64,000 nucleotides of DNA from Coniferiporia sulphurascens. Its lineage: Eukaryota; Basidiomycota; Agaricomycetes; Hymenochaetales; Hymenochaetaceae. The position numbers were made by a program, and so were the translations under genes. Shown piece by piece: positions 50,121 to 61,590 of the stretch. The notes beneath the pieces are model-generated. The model was not told where the DNA came from. It was given only the letters and a program-made list of their open reading frames with translations, and did no database searches. Where the stretch lies: the NCBI GenBank assembly GCA_002794785.1, contig NBBA01000006.1, positions 1 to 64,000 on the forward strand. The letters run 5' to 3'. Position 1 is the first letter of the stretch, and each line of letters begins with the position of its first letter.

Positions 50121-53100
50121 CTAGCTTGAAAAGAAAACGAGCTTGTCTCCAGCTTCGACAGGCTTTCCCTCCTTCACATCCTTCCCAAAACCCCAGACTT
50201 TTAGACCGATATTATCGTCCCCTGCCATTATGCTTATCTCCGTTTTCATAGCCTCCAAGACGACTACGACTTGGTCCGGGGAGCGAATGATATCTCCAAC
50301 CTTCACCTTAATCCGCCAGACTGTACCAGCGAGCGAGGCAGAGGCGAAGTTTGGAGTGCCTTGGACGTCTGAGAAATAAAGTTACAGACAGCGAAACAGC
50401 TTACAGGGCCAAGCGACGTACCGTTGTTCGTAAGAAGCGTTTCGTTGGCCCTGCTTTCGTTCTTACTCTCCATCCATTCTCTGAGGAATAGTTGCTCCCT
50501 ATTGTATTTCTTTAGGCGAAGTGTTACTTCAGTTTATGTTTTCAGCCCACCTCGCTTCTTCTGCTTCGACTCCCTGTGCTTGACGTTCTTTGAAAGTAGT
50601 AAGTTCTTCTTGTATTGAAGAAACAAAGCCTAAATATTCCTTCATGGAGAAAGTTACAGGTTCAATCTGCGACAGGTGGATTCGTCATTTAGGAAATGAT
50701 TTTCGATATCAGTAAGGCCAACGTTGAATGCGTAGCGTCCACTATCGAAGTCTTTCTCCATCTTCTCAAGAGATCCCGTTAGCTTATCACGAGCCAAGAA
50801 TCCCAGAATCGGTGTCACGACCATACCGGAATATAATCCTCTTCGGAGACGGGTTCAAAAACAACCTAAGAAACGTCATTGACGACACGCGTAAAATACA
50901 GAAAAGAGACACACCTGATCGAACGGTTCCAAGAGCCACGGTCTGTCGGGTGCAAAATTCGGGCCCTTCCCCCATGCTTGCCATGTCGGTAACGTTCTTC
51001 CAAATAATTGATAGCCGCCAGGTGACTCGACCGGGTATATTGCTGCGGTTGGACCGGCGATACCTACGGCACCCTATGGGAAAATATCAGAGATAGGCGG
51101 AAGGTTGCAACTATAGAAAGCAGCTTACGCGGGGCGTGTAGGTCCTAGACGGGTTCATCTTTTGACCAACTAATCGACATCTGGGATCAATCTATAATTT
51201 ATCGCTGTCAGCCGGTGGGGGAGATATATAGCGTCACGGACTAACCGGTATGAGGAACGGACATGCCAGGTAAAAGCCAACTCCAAAGACCAGCTAAACA
51301 CATTATCAATCACACGGAAACCGACGTATATGATTAATTGATATATACCCAAGGAGAAGAGACAAGTAAGCGCAATGCCCCTCTTGTCCCTCCCTCTATA
51401 CCATTGTTCCGTGCCAAGTATTCAATGTTACTAGGCAGATAGACGGCTTTCTCGCGTGTGGAACGCATATAGCGAAATAGTGTCTCCCTATTCCACTTAT
51501 CGTCGAGCACAATGGGGAATGTGAGCTTTTTGCCAGGGAACACCATATCTTCAAGAGAGGCAGGGAGAGATCCATCAATATCAACGAGCACCGAAAGCAA
51601 CTCTGACTGTTTTATCTGAGCAGAGTCATAGTGAACCTTCAGGATAAATTAGTCACTATACGTCTTGTGATACGCTCGGGAAAACTCTTACCATGGTCGA
51701 CCGGATACAAGGTGCCAATTCTGTAATCCCTTGTATATGGAATCGGCGAACTGCTGTCTCGAATGCATGGATGCGCGCTCGAACGGCAAAATCAAGTTCC
51801 ATGTCGCCGTAATCAACCAAGATTGCCGAATCTCCGGCCTAAGCATCATTTTAGACAATACCTTAGAAGTAGACTGCAATAGGCAGAAAATCCACGACCT
51901 CACCTGCCTAAAAATAACCCCGGGTTTTTCAGAGGTCGCAGGAACAGTAAACAACTTCGGGTCACGACGTGGTGGGTCCTTGGGAGAGAACTCAAGCAAA
52001 TCGAAAGGAACTGCACTAAATCCAGATGAAAGTGCAAATACTGTCTCAAGCCATCTGTCGCATTGTGCTTGTAGACGAAGGGCATCATCATAAGAAATCC
52101 GTACGAGTTGGATGAAGTCTCCGGGTCGAATTTGGCCGAGCTTCCAACTGAATATATTAGAGATTGCATAACAGAAGCATGCCCCATTGAATACCTACTG
52201 GTCGGCAGTGGCGATAGTTGAGACGCAGAGATAGCCACCCATGCTCGGGCCCTCACCTGTAAGGATGACGGGCGTATCTCCATTCAAGTTTACAGACCCG
52301 CGCGCGTAGCCATTGTCAAGGATATTAGAAGGATGTGAGCCACCCTCTCCCCCATTCGCCCTTGCCCAGTCAAAGAGGAGCTGATCCTGCTGAGACGCCG
52401 AAGATCCCAGTTGATCTCCCGGTTCAAGTCGTATGCCCATCCTATTGCTAGCAGAACTGACTCGCAACCTTCGTTGGTAAAAGGCCTCTATACTGGCTGT
52501 AGTAAGGAAATCCGTGTCGTCTTGGGGTCCCGGTAGGGAGTATAGGGTCCAGTACGTGGGATATTTAGGGATGAGACCTTTTGGGAGTTGAGGAAAAGTT
52601 GCTTCTGTGGACGCGACCAGGGAGCGGACCTGCAACATGTCTCCCGTCTTCAATGCCCTACCCTTTATGAAATTATGTTAGCGAATTTGGAACAGATGTT
52701 TTTTTCGGACGTAAAGCCAGACCTGATAACCACCGAGGCCCATTGAAGTTGATTTTGAGCCCAAGTACTTCGGGATTCCAGGAAAGCCACCTAAAATTAG
52801 GACATACGCCCTGAGCCCGCCGCTGGACGATTCTTGCTCCTCTGCGTACTTTTCAGATAGAGGTTCTCCAACGATCAGCTTCGAGCCTCCAGGGATCACG
52901 AGTCTACTCCACATAGGCACATCCTTTCCATCAACTTTTACTCCTGTCAAAGCGCCAGTAACCGCGATAGTTACTGGGACATGAAATACCACACTTAGTG
53001 ACAAGCCCGTACTTCGACCGATGGAGCTTGGCGGGACGACAAGTTCAAGACCTTCGCATTCAAACGTGTTTCCAACAAGAGCATTTCCAGCTTTGAATGC

Positions 53101-55123
53101 GAGAAGATCCATTGGGCCACTTGGGGGTATTCCCAGTCCGAGCTTTCTTGGTGGAAGAGACTGGACGGTAGTATTGATACCTGGTGAAAGGACAGTGAAA
53201 TCGCTGGATATATTATGAGACACACAAAACGACAGGAGATATAATCGGACTCACCTCGGAACATATGAAACTCCTCCACCGTCTACCCACTCTGTAGTTG
53301 CATTGCCACTTTTGAACACATGCTCTTGCAAAACTTGATATAAGAACTGGATATTGTTCGGAGGGCCCTGAATGACGACCTGTGTTTTCGTTAAGCTTTG
53401 TCCGTCGCCTTCGTCGACTGCATCGGGTCTAGGGGGGGACAGGACAAAACCGAGTTTGTCAATGGCGTCATCTCTTGTCGTTCCCCGTGCAATGACTTTG
53501 GCCATAAGCGGATCATAAAATGTGGAAATGATTATTCCAGTAGACACCTAGTCAGGACGTGTTGTTATTAAAAACGCGTGAAGTCCATGGCCGCTTAGGG
53601 ACTTACCCAGGTATCGATCCGTATATCTTCCCTTCCTTCCGGAAATTCAACATATTGTAAAATACCTGGACTTGGAGAAAATCCGTTGGCGGGGTTCTCA
53701 GAGTATATGCGAACTTCGATTACAAAAGTGCCCGGAGGCGGTCTGACATAGCGCTCCTGATCCAGAAAGATCGGTAGGTCACTAGACGCGTCATCCGATC
53801 GGCTAAAGTGTTCGTATACCCCTTGACGAATCATCAGTTCCACGATGTCTAGTTCACGGTAGAGCATTTCAGTTACTCCGTGCTCAACCTGTCTACATCA
53901 TGAGATATCGATGTCATCAAGAATATAGGCTTCCTTACTTGGAGACGGGTGTTCATTTCGAGGAAGTAGAAGTCCCCCTTTCTGTCATCAACCAGAAACT
54001 CTACAGTTCCTGCTGGACGGTAAATAAACAGCCACTGAGCTAGCGAACAACGTCACCTGCAGACTTGTAGTTGATGCGTTTGCACAACCTAACTGCTGCA
54101 TCATAAATCTTCTCCCTCAAAGCTGTTTCCTGTAGGTCAGTACGCGCCTTATCTCATTAAATAACGACATTTTCCTCATACCTTGATTTTTCATAAGATA
54201 CGGACTCGGCGCCTCCTCTATGATCTTCTGGTGTCTTCTCTGAACACTGCATTCACGCTCTCCCATGTGTATTACATGACCAGAACCATCCCCAAAGATC
54301 TGCAAAAGAGATGACAACATGTAAAAAACAATCCCCCGTAAGACCCACAAAATAATTGAACCGACCTGCACTTCAATATGCCGAGATGAATCAAAGAATT
54401 TCTCCATGAATACTCCCTCGTTGTTGAAAAGACTCTGAAAAAAGTTACGATCGATCACTTCTTGAGTTATTATACCAACGTTACGCTTACCTTTGCGCGC
54501 TGCTGAGTCGTAGGCATCTTCGTCCTCATTTCTTGCACATCTCTACAAACGACGAGCCCCATCCCCCCGCCTCCTGCAGTCGCCTTCAGCATCACAGGGT
54601 AACCAATATCCGCCGCTACACTTTCTGCCTCAATGGCATCCATTAACAGACCGCCCGAACCCGGGACGACAGGGACGCCCGCTTCAACGGCAAGAGCTCG
54701 TGCGCGGTGCTTCAGGCCCATGTCCTCGATTGTCTGTACGCTCGGTCCAAGCAGCGTGATACCTCCCTCCTCCAACAAACGCGCGAATTCCGCGTTTTCC
54801 GAGAGAAATCCATACCCAGGGTGTACGAGGGTGGCTCCCCGAGCAATACAAACAAGAGCTATTGCCTCAGCATCAAGATACATTCTAGCATTCGCGGCCA
54901 AGTCAGTGGCGGCCGTCGCATCCACATCTGCAGGTAGGTCTGGCGAGAGCAACGGAACTGCCTCGTCTGCGAGAAGGACATGCGGTGCAGTTGCATCTGC
55001 TTGCGTGTAAACTGAGATCGTGTACAGACCAAGACGCTTAGCAGTGCGGAGAATGCGCACGGCAACTTCGCCGCGGTTGGCGACAAGGAGCTTGTGCCCT
55101 TCAAACAATTTCAGGTTGGACAT
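50121..55123 (-). CDS. urea-carboxylase-like biotin enzyme (BC-PxpC-PxpB-biotinyl)
   Basis: ATP- and biotin-dependent carboxylase. Start at 55123 ([19 protein letters not shown]). The N-terminal biotin carboxylase has [25 protein letters not shown] (ATP-grasp loop) and [12 protein letters not shown]. Next comes a PxpC/KipA (AHS2) domain with [21 protein letters not shown] and a [13 protein letters not shown] region. Then a PxpB/KipI (AHS1) domain with [20 protein letters not shown] and [15 protein letters not shown]. Last is a linker helix and a biotinyl domain with [11 protein letters not shown] (biotin Lys) ending KLVFFSS. More than ten exons. Fungal urea amidolyase has an N-terminal amidase; none is present here. 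Beside the LamB gene, a lactam or 5-oxoproline substrate is more likely than urea (inference). All domain hallmarks look intact. Confidence 0.85.
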
Positions 55124-55502
55124 GGGATACAGAAAGAGTGGTTTGCGTATCCCTATCAGCGGGCTCGTGTGATGAGAAGCTATCACAGATAAGGAAGTCG
55201 GAATAAGCACAAAAGCTTAAGGTAGAATCTGAATTGCCCACCTTATTGCTAAGCAACCCTTCCTATTGGACGAGAAAGCACGAGATCAGAGCATAACACA
55301 TCCATGTGCTCATCGGGTTTCACGTGTGATCTGAACATCATTCGGCGAAAATACGTGATGTAATTATGGTATTCCTGGGAAAGGACACGATTTCACGGTT
55401 CAGATAGACCATTCGATACCCCAACGCGTGCAGGGGAAAGGGCTTTGTTAATCTTACATTTCAAGTCGCTTCAAAATGAGTATGTTAGGAGATTATTCTT
55501 GT
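55124..55502. other. LamB-carboxylase intergenic region
   Basis: A 380-base gap between the co-directional LamB stop and the carboxylase start. It must hold the LamB 3' end and the carboxylase promoter, and contains several HGATAR motifs (separate entries). An upstream in-frame ATG at 55210 could extend the carboxylase by 29 residues, but that region looks non-conserved. Confidence 0.55.
55153..55192. promoter_or_regulatory. cluster of three GATA-factor sites
   Basis: HGATAR matches at 55153-55158 (CTATCA, minus-strand TGATAG), 55180-55185 (CTATCA) and 55187-55192 (AGATAA), 30-70 bases upstream of the carboxylase ATG. A fourth (AGATAG) lies at 55402-55407. Paired HGATAR sites are known targets of AreA/NIT2 nitrogen regulators. 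Nitrogen control of this gene is an inference. Confidence 0.4.
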
Positions 55503-56795
55503 TTAAAGACTTCCACCCGGAGCCACCCTCTCGTTGTTTTCGTCAACGAGACGTTTGACGGTCTGTGCAATTTCGACGGAACCCTGCAAAGATAAGTATC
55601 TTAATTAGTCCAGTGAGTCTCACCGGCATTTCGCTGATCTTACAGGCGTGTCAGAGTGAACACAAATAGAAACTTCTTCCACACCCTCGCCAATCGGAGT
55701 GGTGCCGCCTTTTGTCGTCACAAGGCCTTCAGTCAGCATTCTCTTGACCTGAAAGCACGCAGTATAAGCCGAAGATCGGCAGTATCTATTTTGAAAGTAG
55801 TAACGAACCCGCCTCTCAACTTCTTCCAATGTGACAGGATCGTGTTTTCTGTAGAGCATAAGAGGTTAATAAACATCATCCACTACCCTCAACAGTCGTA
55901 CATACTTACTTCGTAATCAAAAGTGTACCCTCAGAGCTATACTCCATGTCTGCGAACCATTCTGTGTGCGATAAGCTGAGAAGAACGAGCCCGTCGTAAT
56001 TATAGTCATACCAGCGATAAATTTCACACCAAGCTTTTCGGCGGCCTTTTGATGACAGGTGCCTGCGAGACCCATGAAAGCGATGTTGAAGACCTTAGCT
56101 ACACCGATAGCAGCCTCCGCAAGTTCAAGTGATCTAGAAGTTTGGCCGTAAACGGCTCCGTGAGGCTTAAGCTGAGGAGTCGCTATCTTCAGCCACCCGA
56201 CGGAGGATATGAGATGACATTTACGTGGTTCATCTCCATACCATGTCGATGCAGGAACCCAGACAGTGCGCCGACTTGATAGACAAAACAGGAAGCGAGT
56301 TCATCCTTAATTACCATCAGACAACGCGCTCAACGACCAAAAAAAAAAAGTGGCTTACTGGTTCAATAGCCATTTCCCTTCTGCCAAAGCCCTGGTGATC
56401 AGGTAGGGATGGATGAGCGCCAACGCGTACGTTTTTCGCCTTAGCCAGTAAAACAGTCTTATCCATTATCATGAAATCTCTTAATATCGACACAGTACAA
56501 TTGGTTTGCTCCGCAAACGGGTTGTGATAAGGGCTTTTGTACGTACGAGGCGTGAAACCCGCAGGCGACATTGGCAAGATGTATTGTCTTCATAAGAGAT
56601 TCATCGTCGCCCTACACAGATACGAGCTAAGACAGTAGACTTAACCGAGGCTAGTTGAGTGTAGGAAGGAGTACCATGGAATAAAGTGAATAACCCTTGA
56701 AGGTGGGTGGACCCGGTTATTAATGACCAAACACTAAAAGCAATCTGTGTTCGCACCTCTCCCATATCACAATTGACAGTTGCCCGTAAAACCAT
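55503..56795 (-). CDS. LamB/YcsF (PxpA-type) lactam utilisation protein
   Basis: Family metal-dependent lactam/5-oxoproline-utilisation protein; the family is named after Aspergillus nidulans lamB. Start 56795: [13 protein letters not shown]. Spliced pieces, in order: [20 protein letters not shown], then [51 protein letters not shown], a [20 protein letters not shown] helix, [38 protein letters not shown] and [16 protein letters not shown], ending PGGSL at TAA 55503-55505. All conserved blocks (NCDxGE, ACGFHAxD, GAHPSxPD, VKPHGA, FADxxY, VHxDTP) are present. The first exon junction is uncertain: the usual GFGxW segment after MGE is not recovered cleanly. It lies just upstream of, and on the same strand as, the biotin carboxylase, suggesting one pathway. 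Confidence 0.83.
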
Positions 56796-57212
56796 CTTGG
56801 ATATAGAGTATTAGTCTCCAAATTGCAAATACGGCAGGAGGTTCGGTGGGTACTGGTGGTACAAATTGAAGCTGCTCCGAGTCCGAAGGCCCGACGGGAC
56901 TGCCGATCCGCGTCGAAAAATCACGTGAGTAGGCGACAACGCCTGCTTTGGACTTGATTCGCATTTTCAAAGTATTAAATATCCAGAAACGTGGTCTTGC
57001 ATGTATGTAGGCATCACAGTACTCGACGTGCACAGCAAATTTATTGAAGCAGATGTGCGTGCAGCAAGCATTTGACTAAAATTATAATTATGACGCACAG
57101 AATAGGCAGAATAGCATATAGCGAGTCAGTGAAAGGGTATGCCTAGTCACACATTGTAACTAGCTTGACAGTCGCTATCACTTCATTGTTCTCCACAATA
57201 CGCGTACAAGAT
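56796..57212. other. intergenic, no gene seen
   Basis: Lies between the first rhamnogalacturonase stop and the LamB start. It holds the LamB promoter by position. No TATA box that I trust. Confidence 0.45.
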
Positions 57213-58944
57213 TCACGAGTTCTTCGCCAGAGGTGAAATCTGGGGCAATCCAGGGTAATAAGTTGACGGTATCGTCCTGTGTATCACGTAATATAGTCAG
57301 TTAACAACGCGAATTGAAGCCTGGGCCGAGCACTTACGGGATAGGGATCGATGAGTCAGTCGCAAAACCTTCAGAAAGATCCCCAGAAAGCGTAGGCGGT
57401 GTAGTGAAGCCTGAGGGCTCGGCAATGGAAGTAGTAGTGATCACATAACTTGATGCGTCTCCGGAATGGAGGCAGGAGCCGGTACCGAATGCGCTCTCGC
57501 ACTTGTTGACGGCTTTACTCGTTGCAGACCACAATTTAACACCTGAGAGCGTCATGTCCGAACAGGGCACGTCCCCGTCGCAGAGGAATTGAATTGGTGG
57601 GCGCGCTACGCCGTCAACGACCGCGCCATCCCAGTTCTGAACGAAAGCCATGAGCTACAGGTCAAAGCGTTCGACTGGGAAAAAGCCCACCTCAAACGTA
57701 ATGTTGCTAAGCTGAACACCGTCACCGGCGGCCGTTGTCTGGCCCGACCAAAACTGGTCGACATCGAGGCCGTACGCCGTGCCCCGAGCAATGAAGTTTT
57801 GGAGGAGGACGTTTTTCAGGTATCCCGAGCCGCCGTTTGACTTTATCATGAAGATTTGGTTGCCCCCGTTCGTATACACGTTGCGGTATAAGATATTCTC
57901 AATGGCTGTATCAGCGCCGAGGGAACCGATAGCGCTACCGCCAGACTGGTTGCACCAGATGCGCTCGACGAGAATGTTTGTAGATGGCGACTTCACCGTA
58001 ACGCACTCATCGCGGTTGGTGACCTCGACATCGTGAATCCAATAGTTATCACCTAGGCATATTTTATTGGGAGGCAAGCTTGAGAGAATTAAAAAGTCTC
58101 ACCCCAAACATCAACTCCATCGGAACCGCCCAAGTTCGTGCCACGGATAGCCATATTGTATATCTCCCCATTAGAACCCGCTTGAATCACGAGGTGGAAT
58201 TCAGGAGCTATATTTAGAGTTAACTCGTGTGGAACGGTCATTGGCTCTCTGAAGAAGCTCACAGTCAACCAGTATAAGGTCGTGCACAGAATAATTTGTG
58301 GAAGTTACCATCCTTATAAGCCTAGGGCTAAATTGAAATTGAAAAGTCCATGTCAGTAAAACGATAGCCTCGGTCAGAGGATAATATTACCCAGCGTTTC
58401 GGCATTGATAGCCTAAACCTTGGATGGCACCAGCACTGTTACTCGAGAAGAACTCGAAGTCATTTGCGTTTTCGATGGCAATCATATTTCCACCAGCAGT
58501 ACCTGATCAATTCAGGCATGAGCTCCAAAAAGTCCGAGAAATGTCCTTGAAGCTTACTCGTGCGCGTAATAACTCCATCCATTTGAAATGCCCACTTCGT
58601 CCCGCCGTCCAGTGTTTGCCAGGTTTGCATGTCATAGTTGCCCGCGGGGACGTACAACGTCGAGCCGGAGTTCTTCAGCACACACTCGGTAAAAGCGTTG
58701 CCGATTGCAGGCCCTATATCCTACGCATGCCAAGATATTCGGTAAGTATAAATGAGCGCCCGCAGAAACAAGGGCTCAGACTGACGCTAGAGCCAATTTC
58801 ACCCCCATAGTCAAGGACATTGCAGATAGTCGCTTGCTTCTCAGACAATGGCGTCGTCGGTCCAACACTTCCGGATAGCTGGGCGAGAGCGACAGAGGAT
58901 GTAAAGATGATGGCAAAGAAGAGGCGGACTAGTGTAAAAGCCAT
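57213..58944 (-). CDS. GH28 rhamnogalacturonan hydrolase, copy 1
   Basis: Secreted enzyme that cleaves GalA-Rha bonds in the rhamnogalacturonan I backbone. Start 58944: [21 protein letters not shown] is a signal peptide. Then [65 protein letters not shown] and [10 protein letters not shown]. The active-site blocks are [14 protein letters not shown] and [14 protein letters not shown], typical of rhamnogalacturonases, which lack the GHG of polygalacturonases. The parallel beta-helix continues with [20 protein letters not shown]. The C-terminal Cys-rich part has [10 protein letters not shown] last intron (GTAAGT to ACACAG) joins IPIP to [16 protein letters not shown]; stop at 57213. Reading through the donor would give a false stop. 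No frame damage. Confidence 0.9.
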
Positions 58945-59863
58945 AGCGGAGTGCTGACAGAGTTGACGCACCGGTGAATTTGGAGCAAGATGTTCAACGC
59001 ATCGCGTTTATATAACTTGGGCTGAAAGAGAACTCCTGCCACGAATATGGACACGCTGGTTGGTCTCCGTGCCAAGACGAGATCATTCAAGTTAGCGTTA
59101 GCAGTATTCAACATGGCGGCCTTGCACGCCCCGGTCGGTGAAAGATTGGGATTTCCGGGGGACCGGACTTGATGCAAGCGAACAGCGAAAGAGGAAAAAG
59201 CTCCTTTCAGCCTGACGAGAATGCGATCTTGATCACGAGTAAGGCGCGTGGAGAAATCAAGAGTGTTGCATAGGGTAATTAAAGCTTATTGTGCCCAGCA
59301 ACAGTCGCCCGCAGCCGAATATTGACGGCCTTATGGTGCACAGGCGATGGGAAAAAAGAGCATCGGAAAAATAGACATTCTCACAGACGCCGTAGGTCCA
59401 AGTGACTGACAGATGGAGGAGGTGTAATGTCCAGTCGGGTCGCCTCATTGGAACGGTCCGCTATATTCCAGGACATAGAGGTCCGACTAGTCACAAGGCC
59501 CAGAAGTTTCACGATCGTCGACGTGCAGTAGGCACACATAGTCCGCGAATATCATTCTTCTGACCAAGTGAAGGCTATACACGAATGCTGGCTGATGACG
59601 GTAGTTGTTAAAAGCGTCCGAGTCGAATTCATCGGCCAGATCGCGTGATCACGTGGCGCTCTGCCTGTCCTAATTCGATTACAGACATATGCATGTCGAA
59701 GCACTTGACAGGTAACACCTAACGTTTTAAATACAAGACAAGACTCAAATGCGCATGGATGCCCGAGAAGTAAATTAACAATTTCATCGCCCTTCGGGTT
59801 TACGTTTATAGCCCGCCGTTCACCCGGTCTCCACACGATCGGTATCGCACCCATACGAAACAA
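58945..59863. other. intergenic between tandem GH28 genes
   Basis: Promoter of copy 1 and 3' flank of copy 2. The frames here (for example 59552-59863 minus) show no domain. A TATA box is listed separately. Confidence 0.5.
59008..59014 (-). promoter_or_regulatory. TATA box of GH28 copy 1
   Basis: TATATAA on the minus strand, about 65 bases upstream of the ATG at 58944, in a good position for the core promoter. Confidence 0.5.
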
Positions 59864-61590
59864 TCAAGAATCCTTTGCGAGCGGAGAAATCTGTGGCAGG
59901 CCCGGATAGTAGGTAGACGGGATAGTCCTTTCAGGGAAGTAAGCATTTAGCAAGCCGCAAAGAATTCGGATGATGGACTTGTCACATACGGGATCGGAAT
60001 TGAAGAGTCGGTTGCGAATCCCGCTGTAAGGTCTCCCGCCAACGTGGGTGGCGACGTGAATCCAGCAGGCTCAGTGATAGTGACCGTAAGCACGTCGTAG
60101 TTCGTCACTGTGCTAGACTTCAGGCAGGAACCAGTACCGAAGGCGCTCTGACACTTATTAACAGCCTCTGAAGTGTCAGACCATAGCAAAACGTCGGTGA
60201 GTGTCATATCGTAACAGGGATAAGAGTTGGAGCAAAGAAATTGGATCGGCGGACGCGCAACGCCATCGACCACAGCGCCATCCCAGGTCTGAGGATAACG
60301 AGATGAGGTGCCAGTATTTATTGACACAGGAAATACCCACGTCAAAGGTGATGTTGCTCAGCTGTACACCGTCGCCGGCAGCTTCAGTCTGACCTGACCA
60401 GTACTGGTTGACATCGAGGCCGTACGCTGTATTATGCGATATGAAGGACTTGAGGTAAACATTCTTCAAGTATCCTGAACCGCCCCATGATTTGATCAAG
60501 AATATTTGGTTCCCTCCGTTCGTATACACATTGCGGTAAAGTATATCCTCGATGGCTGTATCAGCACCTAGGGATCCAATGGCGCTACCACCGGATTGGT
60601 TGCACCAGATGCGTTCGACAAGAATATTGTTTGATGGGGATTTGACAGTTACACACTCATCCCGGTTTGTCACTTCTACGTCGTGAATCCAGTAGTTCGA
60701 GCCTATAACGTAAATTACTATGTGTCAGGACCACAGCGATCGGACAACAGGAAGAAGATGGTGACTCGCCCCAGACATCGACACCGTCAGATCCGCCTAT
60801 GTCAGCGCCGCGAATGGCCAGGTTATATATTTCTCCGTTGGAACCCGCTTGAATCACGAGATGAAACTCGGGAGCTGTGAAGGCCGAGTTTAGTAAGGAT
60901 ATACATTTATTGAATCGGAACTTACAGTCAACCAAGATGAGATCATGCACTGAGTAATTGGTGGACGTCACAATGCGAATGAGGCGAGGCCTAAACGACT
61001 GCGTTTGAGTGTGCAGAAGGAGGACATCCTTAAGTCTACTCACCCTGCGTTGCGGCACTGATAACCTAGACCCTGAATTGCGCCCGCGCTATTACTTGAA
61101 TAGAATTCGAAATCATCTGCATCCTCAATGGCGATCATATTGCCAGTGGTCGTGCCTACACAAACGAGTTGAGTCTATCAGGACATTATGAAGTCCTTCT
61201 GACTTACTTGTGCGTGTGATAATTCCATCCAATCGGAAAGCCCATTGTGTGCCTCCGGATAATGTCTGCCAGGTCTCCATATCGTAGTCACCCTCCGGGA
61301 TGTATAACGTTGAACCGGTATTCTTCAACACACACTCGGTGAACGCGTTACCAATCGCGGGGCCTATGTCCTGGGTAAACCGGTTGCAAGGTCAGCATTT
61401 CGCCATCGAGAAAGAGGAAGGAGAGACTGACACTGGAGCCGATCTCTCCACCGTAGTCGAGTACATTGCAGATAGTCTTTTGTTTGTCCGCCAAAGATGT
61501 CGTCGGACCTACAGTGCCTGATGGCTGAGCAAGCGCTACAGAAGATGCACACACGAGAGCGAAGAAAAGTCGAACTAGTGCAAAAGCCAT
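59864..61590 (-). CDS. GH28 rhamnogalacturonan hydrolase, copy 2
   Basis: Tandem duplicate of the gene at 57213-58944, with the same exon plan. Start 61590: [21 protein letters not shown] signal peptide, then [20 protein letters not shown] and [12 protein letters not shown]. Shared blocks: [71 protein letters not shown] and [20 protein letters not shown], followed by a Cys-rich end with SAFGTGSCL. The last intron (GTATGT to AAAG) again joins IPIP to [18 protein letters not shown], stopping at 59864. Secreted pectin backbone hydrolase. High similarity to copy 1 across exons points to a fairly recent tandem duplication. Both copies look functional. Confidence 0.9.

Noticed and set aside
54633..55010. 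125-residue plus-strand frame within the biotin carboxylase region.
   Set aside because: The minus strand has strongly conserved biotin carboxylase motifs here; the plus frame is antisense.
50121..55123. Annotation of the carboxylase as urea amidolyase (DUR1,2).
   Set aside because: The protein begins directly with the biotin carboxylase domain and ends with the biotinyl domain; no amidase (allophanate hydrolase) domain is present on either side.
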